Assembly (NCBI GenBank): GCA_030248225.1
Contig: JASANE010005263.1
Coordinates: forward strand, 124,001-188,000
Direction: 5' to 3'
DNA from: Trileptium ribeirensis
Taxonomy: Eukaryota > Nematoda > Enoplea > Enoplida > Thoracostomopsidae
DNA length: 64,000 nt
The notes under the pieces were generated by a model, which ran no database searches, was not told the DNA's origin, and worked only from the letters and a program-made list of their open reading frames with translations. Below, piece after piece: positions 22,801 through 37,800 of this stretch (within the stretch, counting starts at the first letter, position 1; the number at the start of each line of letters is the position of its first letter). A program made the translations under genes and the position numbers.

Positions 22801-25800
22801 TACCTTTGTGGTTCCCAGGGAGGTTGGCTTTGTCACCTGCTCGCAGACCACGGAGACCATACCGCTATTTCCTATCGTGGCCTCAGCTGGAAGTTTCAAT
22901 CGGGTACATCGTTGAGGTTGATCAAATACAATTTTTGTCAATTTAATTTATTACCACAGTGGACCCTATAAGGGTACGACATCCCCTAGATGTTCAACGT
23001 CAGATTGTTCTCGCTACAAAGTTCAGTAGGTGGTTACCCGAATTCTCGTCCAATTTGAACCTTTGTAGCTCTCGCAATCTAATTTTACAAGTCAGACGTA
23101 CAATATTAAATTAGCGAACTACGCTGAGAGTTCCAACCTTTCCGACGTCAAGCCTGAACGCAGGTCGTCGACTGGGGCGACGATTTGAAACAACTTTGGT
23201 ACATATACATACATCATCAATTAGCACAGGGGCACAATGGATTTTTCATTAATCATATATTGACAAGCAAATAGGTTACACTTTCGGGTATGTACTAATG
23301 CAATACTGTCATACATTCAATAACATTAACATACATCAATAATGGAAATAGAGTAAACAATACAGTACATGTCCGTATTTCACTCAAGTAATTGGAATAA
23401 ATCAAACCAGTGGTCATAGACTTCTTAGACGAACGTACACAGCCTTAAGCTGCACCAACAACGACTACGTTTAGCTTTTATGAACACGCCAGTGACGGCT
23501 GCGCTTACTTTACTAAATAGAAAATTAGGAAAGGAAAATGGACTCGTATGCCCAAAGATGCAGCTAACAGGGCGTCAGAAGCTAACTGATCACTGAATAA
23601 TGCCAATCGGCCGGTTCAGGTAAGCTTAAGGCTGATAGTAAGTATTGTTTAATAAACATAAGGTGCAGTAAACAAAACAAGGTAGTAGGTTCAGGATTCA
23701 AGTAGTCTTCGGAAAACAAGGAAAGACACGAATATCAGAGTGCAATTCTGCTTATGTTACTCTACTAAGTGTTAAATATATTGACAAAGTATACAATGTA
23801 CAATGATATACATCAAGAATATTATACAGACAAACAATTATGATACAACAGTCTATTGTTCAACAGAATAGTGCGATACAACTCAATATATCAGCGAATA
23901 GCATGGCATGTTTGAGTGACATGACACTGCAGCAGTACTTAATAAATCGTAATATTTATTCCAAGCTCCTATATTCTAGTAATGCATTTCAAAAGCCTAA
24001 ATCCCAAACAGCTGTAATAATGAGTTGTTGGGTGCATCTTGTTCCTAGGTAAATTTTTAGAAGTCAGTTAACTTGACAAATTCCCGGCGCTCACACTCGA
24101 TTCAGGATTGGTTATTCCCAAGGACGAGTTTACAATACGCAACTCCATATGCAGGAAAATATTGAACCGCAACTTCATAGCAGTCTCTTTTTTGGCTCGG
24201 ATCCGACTTATTCATTGGCCAGTTCATCGGGACTTAGAATAACTAGTATGACTAGTTAAAGCGTGCTAATACGCCAAAAATCGTTTAAATAAGCAGAAAC
24301 AAAGCTGCTGTTACTTACACGAAGGGAAACGTGAAAACTATAATGTGGATCCGACGTCTACTCGTAGCAGTTTTAGTAGGGGCGCTAAAAATTCTCCCGG
24401 TAACGCCATCTTTGCTCAATATCAGCTAAGTGTAATGAACAAAGTGAAGATATATACGTGTTTTAATACTCAGCTCAATTGTGGCTTATTTTTTGCGTTC
24501 AACTGCTTTGTCATTTACGCAGCGCAGCGCGGACATCCTAATTCAGCTCGTAGGTCCCAGTAAAAATGAATCGTAACCGATTTTTACCTCCTGAGATTCC
24601 TTAGAAATTGCTATTTTCCTAAGAAATGTTATATCTAGCTTTATACACGGTGCCTATCTTTTTAAACGTGGGAAAATTAATTTTTATTATTATCGGACAA
24701 TTTTGTGTTGGTTTAGATAATTTTACAAAGGTACTGGATCGAGACCGATCCAGGGGAAATTGCTAAACAGTAGGATATCTTAAATTGCGAAGATTTTATG
24801 ACTCAACGGGAGTACTTCCCGCATCGCCTTTATTGAAATGCGGGACCTCGTACGTTACAATAAAAGTCATGCTTCATATATCTAATTCAAAAACGTCTTA
24901 ATAGTTTGGTTCTAATTTCAGCCCAAGAAGCTACGGTAGCTTAGCTAGCCACAGGAGCGCTTCACCGGACGTGTTCGGATGCCGCCGGATCGGAGGCACT
25001 GTCGCTTAGGTGGTACTAACTTTGATGTCCCCAAAGAAGTTGGCTTCGTCAACCGCTCGCAGGCCACGGAAATCATACCGCTATTCCCTACCGTGGGCTC
25101 AGTTGTGGAAGTTTCAATCGGGTATATCCTTCGGATTGATCAAATACAATTTTTGTCAATTGAATTTATTACCACAGTGGCCCTTACTAGGTCTCTTTTT
25201 CATACCTGAGGCGGTGCCTCAGCCTATCCTATCAAGGTTCTAGCTGAAGCGTGTCCTGACATCCTAATAGTTTTAGTCCCTAAGCCTACGAGAATTTGAT
25301 AACCTAATAACGATCTCAATCCGTAGGTTCATGAGTGTACTATATACAACTTTTATAGCCAACTGCGCAATAAAGGATCTTCGCACTACTGCGGATATTG
25401 GCGGCCCAGTGCGGAATCGCTATATGCAGGGCATTAAAACAAGGCCCGTCTTGTCCAATGTGTATTTTCTTGGACTTAATTTTAATGTGCTTATATTAAT
25501 CCTCTATCGAAATTGAGGAGTACTACGGTTAGGCACGCGAGTTATCCACTACCGAAGCAATGGCTGTCCCCAAGTCTCACGAGCCCAGCCGGATTATAAA
25601 GATTAACCTACTTAACTGATTCCTAACGGTTTGTATGTCCGAACTCTATTTCTCATTGGAGAAAATTATATTATTTCGGGTCACTCGTCATCACTGCGAA
25701 GCGATGGTGCTTGTGTAATGGTTCGACCCTCTTATTCTGACGAACCATACGTCAATCATGGTAATCCCAACGCGTTAATATAAGCACGTCCACCTCTTTT

Positions 25801-28800
25801 GTCAAATCATTTGGTTGGGGCAAGGGTGGCAGGGATCAGAATATATTTATCTAGCTAATACTCGATTGAACGTTAAAATTTTAGGCTACATAAATAGGTT
25901 AAAAATGTTTCTGAAAACATCGAAATAACAACTGTTAAGCAATTTATTCCTAATAAATGCTTAGTTGAAAATTTATTGATGACAATACGGATTGGCACAG
26001 CCAGATCTAACAATGGTTTCGAACATGAGGAAGTATTTTTCCCAAAAGTTAGGATAAATCGCATCCTAAAATAACCAGTTTCATCGTTTTAAAGCTGGGC
26101 CCGTAACCATGTAAAACGGTGTGGCAAACTTAGCCCAAAAGTTTGAATTTCTCAAAACGGTACCAGCCTTTCTCTGTGAAAATTTGCACGAGGCTGGTCT
26201 CGACTTAACTTTTCAATTTGTAATTACCGGTCCGATCCGTCGGATGAAGACCCTGCAGGTCCGACATAGCCTCTCACGATACTGCAGAAATTTGTACATA
26301 AAATCTTTGCGATTTACGTCAATTTTACCAGAACTTGCAAATTTGGTACTGCCGTTACTGTATCGGCGTATCCGATCTTGGCCACTACGATACAGCTCTG
26401 CTGCACTGATGAAACTGAATTAGTACAAGGACAGGGGAAACAAAAATGTTCTCTAACTGCAAATATGAGAAAATGAAATCAGATCTACATATGAATTTAT
26501 ATACTTGAATCTGTATAACTGCAAAATTGTTAAATCCTGAATGGCTTTTGCTGCGGTAGGATTTGTTTTCCTTATAAATTTTGAACGAGCCATGGCTTTG
26601 GCTTGCGCGAGGGGTCAATTGAAAGGTTTCAAAGCGATCGAAGTTTTAGGTGGGGGCGACCCAAAATCGGTGCAACAGGCTCATGAACCTGATTGAATGG
26701 TATTAACTGAAGGGTCCGTTTGAAAGTCCAAGTGCATATGTGTCACCTAACAAAATTCCTGGAGGGAATTTTATGCAATATTAGTTTAACTAATTCGGTT
26801 TCTACTTATAAATTTTCAATGTGCAGAACCGTTCGCGTAATAGTGTGTGTCACAATAATGAGTGGAACCTAATAAAATTTTCAAAATCAAAACAAAGAAA
26901 GGATCGGTTTGTGTTGATTTCAAATATGCTGCTAGAGAAGCATTATTTAATCTATCAAATAGTAAAGTAAAGATCAAATCCTTACTTCTAACTCACCTCA
27001 GGGAATCATGCAAAATTAGTTGTCACGTTTATTTTAAACCTTAACACATGAGCGACTGTAAATCTGAACACATTCGGCAAGAAATGGAAAGCTGCTCACT
27101 GCTCAAACTCCTACGGGTGGAACTACGGAGGGCAGGACGGGATGGGCAATTACAGGGTTTGGCGACGGCTACCGAAATGACTGTTCTAGCACAGTAGCTT
27201 CCTATTTTTGACAGAGGGTTGTCTCAGACTTATTCATCATTGTAACCCCACACACACATTTACATACCGATCCCGACTACTGCTTCTCGGCCGTCCATTC
27301 ACCCTCTATAAGCGCGACCATGCAAGCCTAATAGAACTGCGTAATAAAATGAGATGGGCTTAACTCTATAACTACAATATTTACTTATTCATCATATAGA
27401 CTTAATTTTACATTATAATTATCATAAAATACTTATATTTATAACTATATAGATATGTATATCAGGGAATAACCGGATCCAGCAACTGGAACAGTCCATT
27501 TAATCCCTATCCGGAACCTGGTCTTCGAAACTTATATATAGTAAAACAGATCGAAACAGAAATGAAGTTACAGTGGATTTAAAATGTATTAAAAATAACT
27601 TTTACATTAAACTTAATGTATTACTTAATTATTGTCTTTCTGAAACTTTAAAGAGACTGAGAAAGCTAATAATATTTATTTATCGATCAATATGTTGGTG
27701 TTTGGACACCCAGAGCAAAAAATGCCTTCCACGATACACGCTTGCGTATACTGCGTCAAACTGAATGTGCCTACAACGCATTTAGCGTAGAATAAACACT
27801 CTCGCTCTGTCTCCAGTCGCCTTCCTTTACTACTACACATACGTTTGTTACATGTTTTCCTGTAGGAAACTTGAAATTATTGGTTTATATGGTGCTAAGA
27901 GAAAATAATAGAGGGCAATTTTCTGATCAGTAGTCAGAGACGCTGTTTAGTTTAGCGTTGGGCAATTAATGCCCGTCATATAGGTCATAATGATGATAAC
28001 TTTCTAATCAGAATGCTGTAAATGAGACAAATTATGACACTGTTCGCACAGTTTCAGTAAATACAGTTCATTTCCAAGAACGCAGTTTCTTGCTGTGTTG
28101 CAGATAACGTTACTTTACTTCAATGTAGACTGATTTACAAAGTTTACAAGCGCACTTGACGGAATTTACGTTAGCCAAGCTTACGCTAAGTATTTCTACG
28201 TAAGCCATACTCTGTTACCGAGTTGGACTGGTTTATTTGAAACATACCCCGCAGACTTCTGAATGTGCAAAATAGCTGCTACAAGCATCGACCTGGCTTT
28301 GATTTGTTAACAAACTCCTGCAGATTAAGATGAAAAATTCCTACTGAAATTATGCTTTTATATTTTTTAACTGAAATACAAAAAATACTTTTGTTTCACA
28401 CAGCAAACTGCTTAGTTAATCTTTTATTTTGGTTGGTACATGTTTGGACCACAGATGATGCAAAAATATGGAAAATTTCAAACAAAATTTTTAAACCGGA
28501 ATTCCGGTTCCGGTATGGTTTTTGCCCTTTGCTGGAACCGGAACACGATTTTTGCCGGAACCGTAATTCAGGGTAGTCCCTCATATATATAAGGGGCAGG
28601 TGTCACGATAAAAGGTAAACAAGAAAGAAAAACAAACATGGGAGTGGACGCGGAAATGAGCTTCTGATTGTTTACTCAGGGGTTAATCGAGGCACGGTTC
28701 TCGCATTCGAACTCTGTTCCTCAAGCCGATCATTTTGATACCCGTTGCTATGCTGGTAAAACGAAAACGGGGAAACTTGGCTCTCTAGTGAACCCATCCA

Positions 28801-31800
28801 GGTTTACGGTAGGCAAATCGAGGGTTTCAGGGGCCTCAAGCGGCTTGGAGTTGTGTTTTGGGGACCACTGAGTTATATTTTTGGATCCAATTCAATATGA
28901 GGATCACGACGATTTGTGAAATGCTCGTCGGGAAAATTCCGTAATTTCCGTGGTTGTACTGCAGCCAAGTGGGCACAGCGGGTTGATATCGGGCTCAAAC
29001 TAAACCCTAGAGTTCGACAAACTGTATTATAATTTTTATATCAATCATTATTAACTAACTAACAAAATTATTTCTAACTCATTCCAATACCCACATTTTA
29101 GGCCGAGACTGACGATTTCTTAATAAGTACGTGAATTTGGAACGTACTTATACGGAGCCGATCTCACTGGAGAAACCGAAAAATTCTGTGCCAGAAAACT
29201 CTGTCCCGTTCCTACAAATTTTGAATCAGCGACGACCCGCCTCTATAATACTAATTTATTTCAACTTCAACCTAAACTTAATCTTTTCGATCACCTGCCG
29301 TCACGTTAGATTTTTACAATAGACACAAGTTACAAAGTCAGATGATACAATAAATTGCGAGTCGGTGCTGGTAAGGTAGATATATCACAAAACCCGGCCG
29401 GAAGTTGGCCTGTCCACAGCGCTCCGAAAACTGGGGTAATTTCGGGGGGCCCATGTTCATTCTCGGGGGAAATTAAAAGTGGGGGGATAAATTTTGCTTA
29501 AAAATACTAAATATTTTCATATTTTCATGCATTTTTACTACTGTAAATGTATTTTCATGCTAAAAACGTATTACTAGACATCCACACATGTGTCGTATAC
29601 CGTAGCGAATAGCATTCGAGAATATTTTTACTCTGTTCCAGGCCGCTGAAAGACGACGAGCGTCTGCCGATACCGCAGCATAGGATTACGAGCCCATCGA
29701 CTGCTCTTGAGCCAATCACACCGACACCACCGTTGTCACATTGCCCGTCTCCTTCGCATAAGAAAGGACAACGCGGTTCCGCTGCTGCGATTGGTGACGG
29801 TAAACAGTTGAAGAAGAAAAGAAAAGACAAAACGACTTGCGAGGCTGGTAGAAAGAAGAAAGGCACCGAAGGTCACGACGGAGTAAGATATTTTTCAATA
29901 TGTCGAGGCGTCTTTCTGAGATTAGCGCTGTTCACCGCTCCGAGCGCTGAATAGCTTCAAATTATCGAGCAGAAATTACTGCAACATAATACTGCTTTCA
30001 AAGATCTATTTGCAGGGTGCCCGCCTCCCGGAAAATGGTAAATTTCCGGGAAACTCCGGGAATTTTCACCAAAACGGCGAAAATCCGGGAATTCTGTTTG
30101 CGACCTCCGGGAATTTGTATCGAACTGTTGACAAACTGTTGTGCTTGACTGTGTGAACATGCCGTCGCTTGTGTGCAAAATGGCATTATGCCAACTTTTT
30201 TCCAATTTCAGGGTTTTTAGAGTATATCAACCAACACACTTTGCTCTGTTTTTGTGCAAAACTGCATTATAGCACATATTGTCAATCATTTTGCTATTTT
30301 GCTCAAAAAAGCGTTTTGGGTTGTCGTCTTTACCGAATACTCTCCTTCTGGCGAAAAATCATGTTGCCATGTTCGTTTGCAAAACCTTTAACGAGGCTTT
30401 CGGTTCTAAGCCACACAGCAAAATTAGTATGTTCTCGCTGACACAACCGACCGCTAAAAGTGAGATCACTGGATCAGACTTACACTCCTGGTGTGGTGTC
30501 ACGATGCAGTGTGGCAATCTACGGCAGAATAAAACCAAATATTTAACGTTTGATAACGTTTAGACCAAATTGTATTTAGTTACGCAACTAGGGACCTGTC
30601 GAAGTCTAGTTTTTGGATTCTGGATGCATTGGTATACACAATTTAATTCGTTACTGAGATATGCCCGTTTTCGTGCATTTTAGGGCAGATGGGCTCACTT
30701 CAAAACCAATTTTGGCCTAATGCTTTCCTATAGGTAACCACCGCATTAATGCATCACACGCAGGTGCATAGAACTTTTATCTCTCTACAGAAAGATCCAA
30801 AGATGATCCGCGTTTTCATTGCTTTTTAAGATATGGCCATTCTCGTGTATTTCGGGTCTCTTGGGCCTATTATGAACGTATTTTAGTCCACCGCAAAAAC
30901 GCATAATTTGCTGCTAGATAAAACTTTTTTCAAACGACGCAATGAGCCCAAGCTGCCCCATATGTTTTCCTTGATTATTAAAATGTGACAATATCCCTGT
31001 ATTTCACCGCCTTCGGCGCATTTTTATGGGGTCAATTAGTTGGAATCCTTTTTCGATCCCAGCTAAAGAAGAGAAATAGTGTTAACAAGCTTTTTGAGCT
31101 ACTGCGATACAACTTGTACGTTGCAGATTTGAGTTATGGATGCCATAAGAAACAATCCACAAACTGACAGTCCCAAATTTCACAATATGAAAAGTAAGGA
31201 TTCTTCCTTTACACTCAGAATTCAATTTGAGAAGATTATTTTCAAAAACCACTTAAACATATTTAGGTCATTTTCGTGTGGAAACAGCAGATTATGGTTG
31301 CGTTCTTTGACTGTTAACGAATAATTCTTACGTCTCATGATGTAAAATTTACTACTGGTAGCTTGCGCAAATATTTTTCTTGCGGAATCCATAGCTCCAC
31401 TTTGCAGTGTCCGCTCGTCTCATTTTAGAGACAGCATCTGTTTTGCTGCAAAAATGTCCTGAAATGGGGCGTTATAATTTTTTAAGCTAAATCTTAAGTT
31501 TTCTGAAATAGGACCCCTCTTCGTTGCCACCTGGTTATCCAATGATTATGTTCCTATTGATTCCTAATGTTTGTCGTATTTAGCAATTCTCCAAAATTTA
31601 GTGATTGTATTTTTATTCCATCACCATGTCTTTCGTTTGTTGTTTCCGACCGATGAAAGGAGAAGACATTTGTATGATGCTTAGTTGTATTCTGTATTAT
31701 TGTGAGCCTGTCCGTTTCAAAATCTTTTCTCTATTTCACGTTTATAATTATGTCATTCAGAAAATTTGATTACAATAATTGTTTTTGTGATACCTGGGTA

Positions 31801-34800
31801 TATTTCACTCAAACATTTTGCGAGCATGAATTTATTAAGTCAAAAACATTCAACATCCCTGAAATATTGCTCAAGCCTTCTGTGAATTTTTATGCTTATT
31901 TCTTTGGCGGAATTTCAAATTCATGCTTATAATAAATTATGTTTGCTTTACAGAAATCAGACAAAAAGCCGACGAAGAAATCGAAGAAGGCCATCGCCAC
32001 CAAATGTTCGGCAGACGATTCGTTATCGCTACACCTAAAACATCAAGTTCCCGTTGCGTTAGAAGAATTTAATGCAAACACTTGTGCTAACGATAGTGGA
32101 CAGCCTACTGCTCTCGAGGTTAGCTAAAATATAACTTTTAAGTAGCAATGCTAGTAGGCCGAATAGTAGCAAGAGTTAGTATCGCAGATTAGTCGCCACA
32201 CTATATAACTATAAAGCTATTAAATGTCTAAATTTTAGTTGTCAGCGAATTTCTAAAATTCGCTGACAAATTTATGGGTCGTATGGAATTTTTTAGGATC
32301 TAAAAAATTTGGAACTTATTGGCGGGCCTGGCTACACATAAGGGATGACGGTTTTGGAGCTGCCGTGTTCATTCACGGTGGAAATTTCAAAAGTGGGATA
32401 ACAAACTTTTTATTGACGGAGGCAAGACGAGCCACCGAAGGTGGCGAGTCGCAGCCGGAGGCGTACGTTTAGCTTTATATATATCAATATACTAGACGCA
32501 AAATTTCAATTTTCTCTGTGACTTTTTTTTGTTTGTCACAGACAGGTCTGCAGGTTGAACGCCTGGGCCGATTTTAGAAATTTTTTTTTCTTCGTGTTGC
32601 ATATTCTCTTGCGGAGTGCCCTTTCATTGAGCACTTTTTTCTACGAAAATTGCTTTGTACTCAAAATTAAGCAAATGTTGCTCAAACTTAGGGATTTTTG
32701 CCATTTTTTCAGCTTTTTCACCGCATCTCGACAACCGTTCGTGCTATTTCGGCGATTTTTTTACATAAAATGTATTTTCACGTTTTCTAAACAGCTGTAT
32801 ATAGCTGATTGACGTATTTAATCTCTTTCCTTAAAAATTAAGCAAATTCTCTTAAAATTGACTTAGGGAAACCTAAGTTCATCATATCTCGACAACCGTT
32901 CGTGCTATCTCGGTCATTTTTGACATAACATGTACCTTCACGTTTTCTAAAAGACTGTATACGAGTGATCTACTTACCTTTATAAATTCTCTTAAAATTA
33001 AGCAGTCTCTTAAAAATGAGTGAAAAATTATTAAGTGTGTTATAACTTTTGAATGACTCGGCCGATTTGGACTAAATTTCATTGATGGGTACAACTTGAT
33101 AGATGTATTGTCATTCTACTGTATAAATAACTAGACGTTTTCATGTCTTCCTCTTATTATTGTTACCAAAAATGTTAGAAATTCCACAAGCTGTATGCAC
33201 TATTCACGCCGTTGTTAACCACCATGCCTCCGTCACCCACGTTTCGTGTTACTAGTTTTATTTGCTGCATAATTTCCATTTTTTAGGTAATTTTAACTGT
33301 CCTTCAAATTTCTAGTGTATAAAACAGCATTTTGATTTATACATAAGTAAAGCAATATTATAAAATTTATTGTGGCTTTTTGGGGAGAAGCCTTGAGCCA
33401 CTGGTTGAACGGGCATCTACGAACCCCTCGTTCGACGGGCTTGCCAAGCAGACACTATATTATAAGGCTGTAGCTCCATTGAACTCTTCGAAATACGTTT
33501 TTCACACTAGTTACCCAGTAAGTAGCATTACATCGGTTTTGGACAAAGGAGTCGAATGGTGCCAAAATCGACAATTAAAAAAATGTTCATTAAATTTCTC
33601 ATTTCCAGTGGGTATATTGGATATTAACTTGTCATCGGTATTACTTGGTTTGGTATCAATCAGTGTGTCCTGAGGCACGGTATAAGTGGAAAGTAGCCAT
33701 TTGGCGATATTCCAAGGTTTTGCCGAGTTATGGCTAAAACCCGGTCAAATTACGTCGATTTTTGACAAATCTATCGGCATTTGAATTTTTTTCGAGGTGT
33801 TTTTTGTTGGAACTACAGTTTTCCCTTGTATTTTTGCTTGTTGTATGGATATAGTATGTTAAATAAAAAAGCAGTTTTATTCTAAAATTTAAAATGGCGA
33901 ACTAATCTCTTACTGAATGTGGCCTTTCGTTTTTTTGGGCGCTTCGGCTGATTTTTGTCATTTTCACAATTTAGGAAACTTGGTTAAATATCTCGCGAAC
34001 CAGGAAAAATTTAAAAGCCGATACAAGAAGTTTTTGTATTTCTCTACAGACTATGTTGAAAAAATTGACTGAGGTATTTAAAGAACTACATACATTTTGA
34101 AAATAATAGTTTTTGTTCAATTTGGACAGCTCCTTAAAAATTCAACATCGCACAGCCCTAGCTAGGTTGTTGTGATTTATGATTTCAGACGGTTCCTGGG
34201 TCATTACTGTGGGTTAGCGGACCCTTAAATAATCTTAGCATCAAGATACTTTTGTAGTACCTTTTCTAGTATGTATTCAGTGTAATGGCATCTCTGTATT
34301 ATTGGAGCAGTTCTGTTAGGACCACAGATTTTCAGTAGTTACTCCAGAGGCTTTCTGGGCACTAGTACGTTCGTAGTTTCCTATACCCTTAAAATTGTGC
34401 TAATGATCCTTGCCGGGCCATTTTATTTGGTTTTCAGAGCGTAGTGTAACGTAGTGGAGATTGTGTGTTGCAGGGGCGAAAGCTCTTAAATTCCGTGTGT
34501 GTATGATCGGCCATAACTCCGGAATGACCTAACCGTTTTTCATGATCTCGGGCTCATTTGAGTCAGCATGGTCGATTTACAGTGTACATCCCATAGCGTT
34601 TTATGATTTGAGATCTTGTTACGGGGTCAGAAGCGGAAATGGAAATGAGGGTTATTTTACCTCATTTTACTACCCTGCACGAAACCAAGGTTATTTTTAT
34701 CATAAATTTCGAATTTTTTTCTCTGGTTGGATTTGTTTCATAGTAACATCATAAGTGCCGATGTATCTTTTTGTTTTTCGATTAAGGCTCATGTTTATGA

Positions 34801-37800
34801 TGTTTGAGGTATGGCACACTCGTGGTTCTTCGACCCAAAATTCGAAAATTTGTTCTGACGTCCTGGGCGGCTGAAAAGTTTTACTTGGGTGTTTTTGCGC
34901 ATGGAAAACTCATTACCGGTGTTGAGGTGTTGATTTTGCTCTGCGACCCATGGTTCCATGGGTAAGGGGGTATGGCGCCCTTATGGTTCATCAACCCGAA
35001 ATTCCTAATTTTATTTCCCTCATTCCCCCTGCTTCAGGAGGGCCGAAAAATCATATTTCTGGCAAGAGGTCGACGAACCATATTCGGGCACACAGCGGTT
35101 CAGGGAGCGGTTCCATAACAATGTCTTAGTCAGCAAAGTTGTAGATCTGCTGATTACCATTTTCTAGTGCGAAGCCTATGTCGCGAGATATCAGATGCAA
35201 TACTGGTACTCGTATGGCCAGGTATAACAATGAACTCTTAAAGCTGGGCTCTCCAAATTGGGGTGGGGGCGCTGACACTTCCAAGTGCGCTCTAGCAAAA
35301 AACGTGTTGCCCCCTAGTAAAAACAGCGTGCCCCAGTGGCTAAATTTTGGGCTCCCTCGGTGCATGGCCTCTTGGGAAAATTTTTTGTTTTCTCTCGGTA
35401 AAACACCCCAGCTGACATAAAATCTAACCAAAACTTGTACTCAAATTCCGTTTTGACGCCAAAAATTTTCGTAAACTTTGTGAAAATATGCTACAAAATA
35501 GCTTTTTTTCACCATAAAAACGTTTTGTCTTTCTCACATGATTTTCAAGCGCTTTTGTCTTGGCAAAATGCCCGCTGGCAAAATTGGGCGCCCCTTGGTT
35601 CGGGTCCAAGGCCCCCTTTATGCCTATAGCAAAATTACCAGCGAATGGAGAGTCCAGTTAAAAACCTGTGTTTGCTGATTTGACCCGGAACATGGAATCA
35701 GAGTTGTTCACGTTCAATTAAAGTGTACGTCGACATCACTTTTGCTATCGAACACAAAAATTATCGAAATTCATTCACACGAAAATGAGTTATGCGTGAC
35801 ATAAATAGACAAAACAAACTTTCACGATTTTTTCAACAAAGAGCCCTAAGTCTAAACTCCTCTAGTTTCTATCGCTCCGTTTCAATTATTTCATTTCACA
35901 TAAATCCTGTAAGCCAAACAACATTTTGGATCACTGCCATTACACGCACTAAGCGGAAAGATCTTACATGTCATGCTGCCTTGGCCTGTTTGGCGCAACT
36001 AATGGATCTGGAGTTCTTTAGACCCTTTTTAAATATGTCGTATCGGCATTTTAATAAAACCTTATCTGCAGTTCGTAGACACTCTTGTTTTGCAGCTGTA
36101 CTTAGCCAAAAAACATCAGTCTCTTCAAAGGTGTGCATCAATATTTGTTTTTGTTATTTTACCTACTGAGTGAAAATCTGCATCGTTTTGCTTCTTTTTG
36201 ATACTTTAGTGAGTGAAATAACTAACGAAGGACGTGAGCGAATATTGTTAAGAACTACTTCTTTCTACAGGGTTTGGCTGTTCTAGGTGTTTTCGATATT
36301 TTAGGTAGTGTAATATAACATATGAAATGAACAAATATTTAAAAAATCTTTTTTTCTAGAGGGCTTTATGTTAGTGACTAATTTAGCAAAGAGCATTCTT
36401 ATGAGTAAGAAATTTACATTTTAAGCAGACCAGGTGTACCATTGTTCTAAGTCCCGTCGTCGTATTTTTTATACGTAGTGTAATGTAGCGGAGATTGTGT
36501 GTTGCAGGGGTGAAAGCTTTTAAATTCCGTCTGTGTGTGATCGGCCATAACTCGGGAACAGCTTAACCGATTTTCATGGTCTTGAACTCATTCGAGCCTG
36601 CATAATCTATTTACTGTAGCGTTTTTATTTGGGATCTGGTTCCGGGGTCAGAGATCAAAATAAGAGTTTTTTTACCCCATTTTAGTACCCTTCACGGAAG
36701 CAACATTTTTATTTAAACTTTCGAATTTTTTTCGATGGTTGGTGTTATTTCATAGTAAAATGACAAATGCTAATGCCTCTGTTTTGTTTTTAGATTAAGG
36801 CTCCGGTGCTGGAGTTATGGGGTTTGAGGTATGGCACCCACGTGGTTCCCTCGACCCAAAATTCAAAAGTATTATATGTACCTATGCTTCACTACGCTCT
36901 GCAATCTCGATAGAGTTACTAGTTTGTATACAGAAAATAAGAGTTCATGGCTTTAGTTGAACAGGGGGCTCGGTAAACCGGGGGTGACGGACATGAGGAC
37001 AAATCTTACGAACATAGGTAGTTAAATCATGGGTTGTCCCACCATTCGCGTCCATCACTGTTGCTACACCAAATAGATATTTGGAAACTTACAAAATTGG
37101 GATTATGTAAGCAAAATACTATTTGGGAATTATTTTGAAGCTAATGTATTAGTTTAGAATATCGGAAGATGATGAGTCCTAAACATCATGTCTTACCATA
37201 CTCGTAAATCTTGGCCTTTGAAGTACCGGTTGCTCCTAGAAAATCTGTGTGGTTCGATATCTATTTTTACTGTTTTTTGGAAAAATTGTAATTATTGATA
37301 CAACATTGCACCCGGATAATTTGCTTAAGCAGGTTTATCGTCCTTTTTATTTAAAATGGGTCGTTCGTGTGTTGCTTCTTGAAAGCAGACATCAATGATA
37401 TGAGCAGAAATGTACTCACATATTATTAAATTTAGGCCCTTTTTCTTTATATGTTTGTAAACACTTGTGTCGCTTTCCATTGTTTTTTGCCAAAATCGCG
37501 AACCGAATCGTGCGAACATTCGCATTCACAATTCTGCCATCACTAATCGCAGCTTAGCGAACGCATACAGGTGCTGCGTGATGTATGAACAAAAATTTCA
37601 TACCCACATGTTTCCCTATTTCGCAAGTTTGTGACGTTCATTAAATGGAATGTTGAATCGATATCTGTGTACGACAGCAGTATCTTTAAGTTTAAAGTGT
37701 GCGATGATGAAATATGGTATATTGATACACTAAAAATACTAACCTGGACCTGCACATTCCACCTATTTAAGGGAAATTGGCGTGATTATCCTACACGCAC

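Larger units (their letters stand above)
23230..29060 (-). mobile_element. Element X, copy III (inverted; truncated at its 5' end)
   Basis: Reading the minus strand from 29060 downward gives the block order of copy I: the gctgtgcccact block near 28978, a gaggctgg...aaaattt block near 26170, the gaagatc...cgaag-type block near 25380, the stem-loop at 24734-24753, and T/A/G-rich degenerate repeats at 23230-23900. The T/A/G-rich left end of copies I and II is missing here. It carries hAT copy C and one copy of the SINE-like repeat (24915-25205). Confidence 0.62.

Noticed and set aside
35792..36169. Possible AP3D1 exon in intron 4
   Set aside because: Exon d and exon e already join in phase 0 as LE-DDFDFWLS with nothing missing, and the frame has no delta-like sequence.
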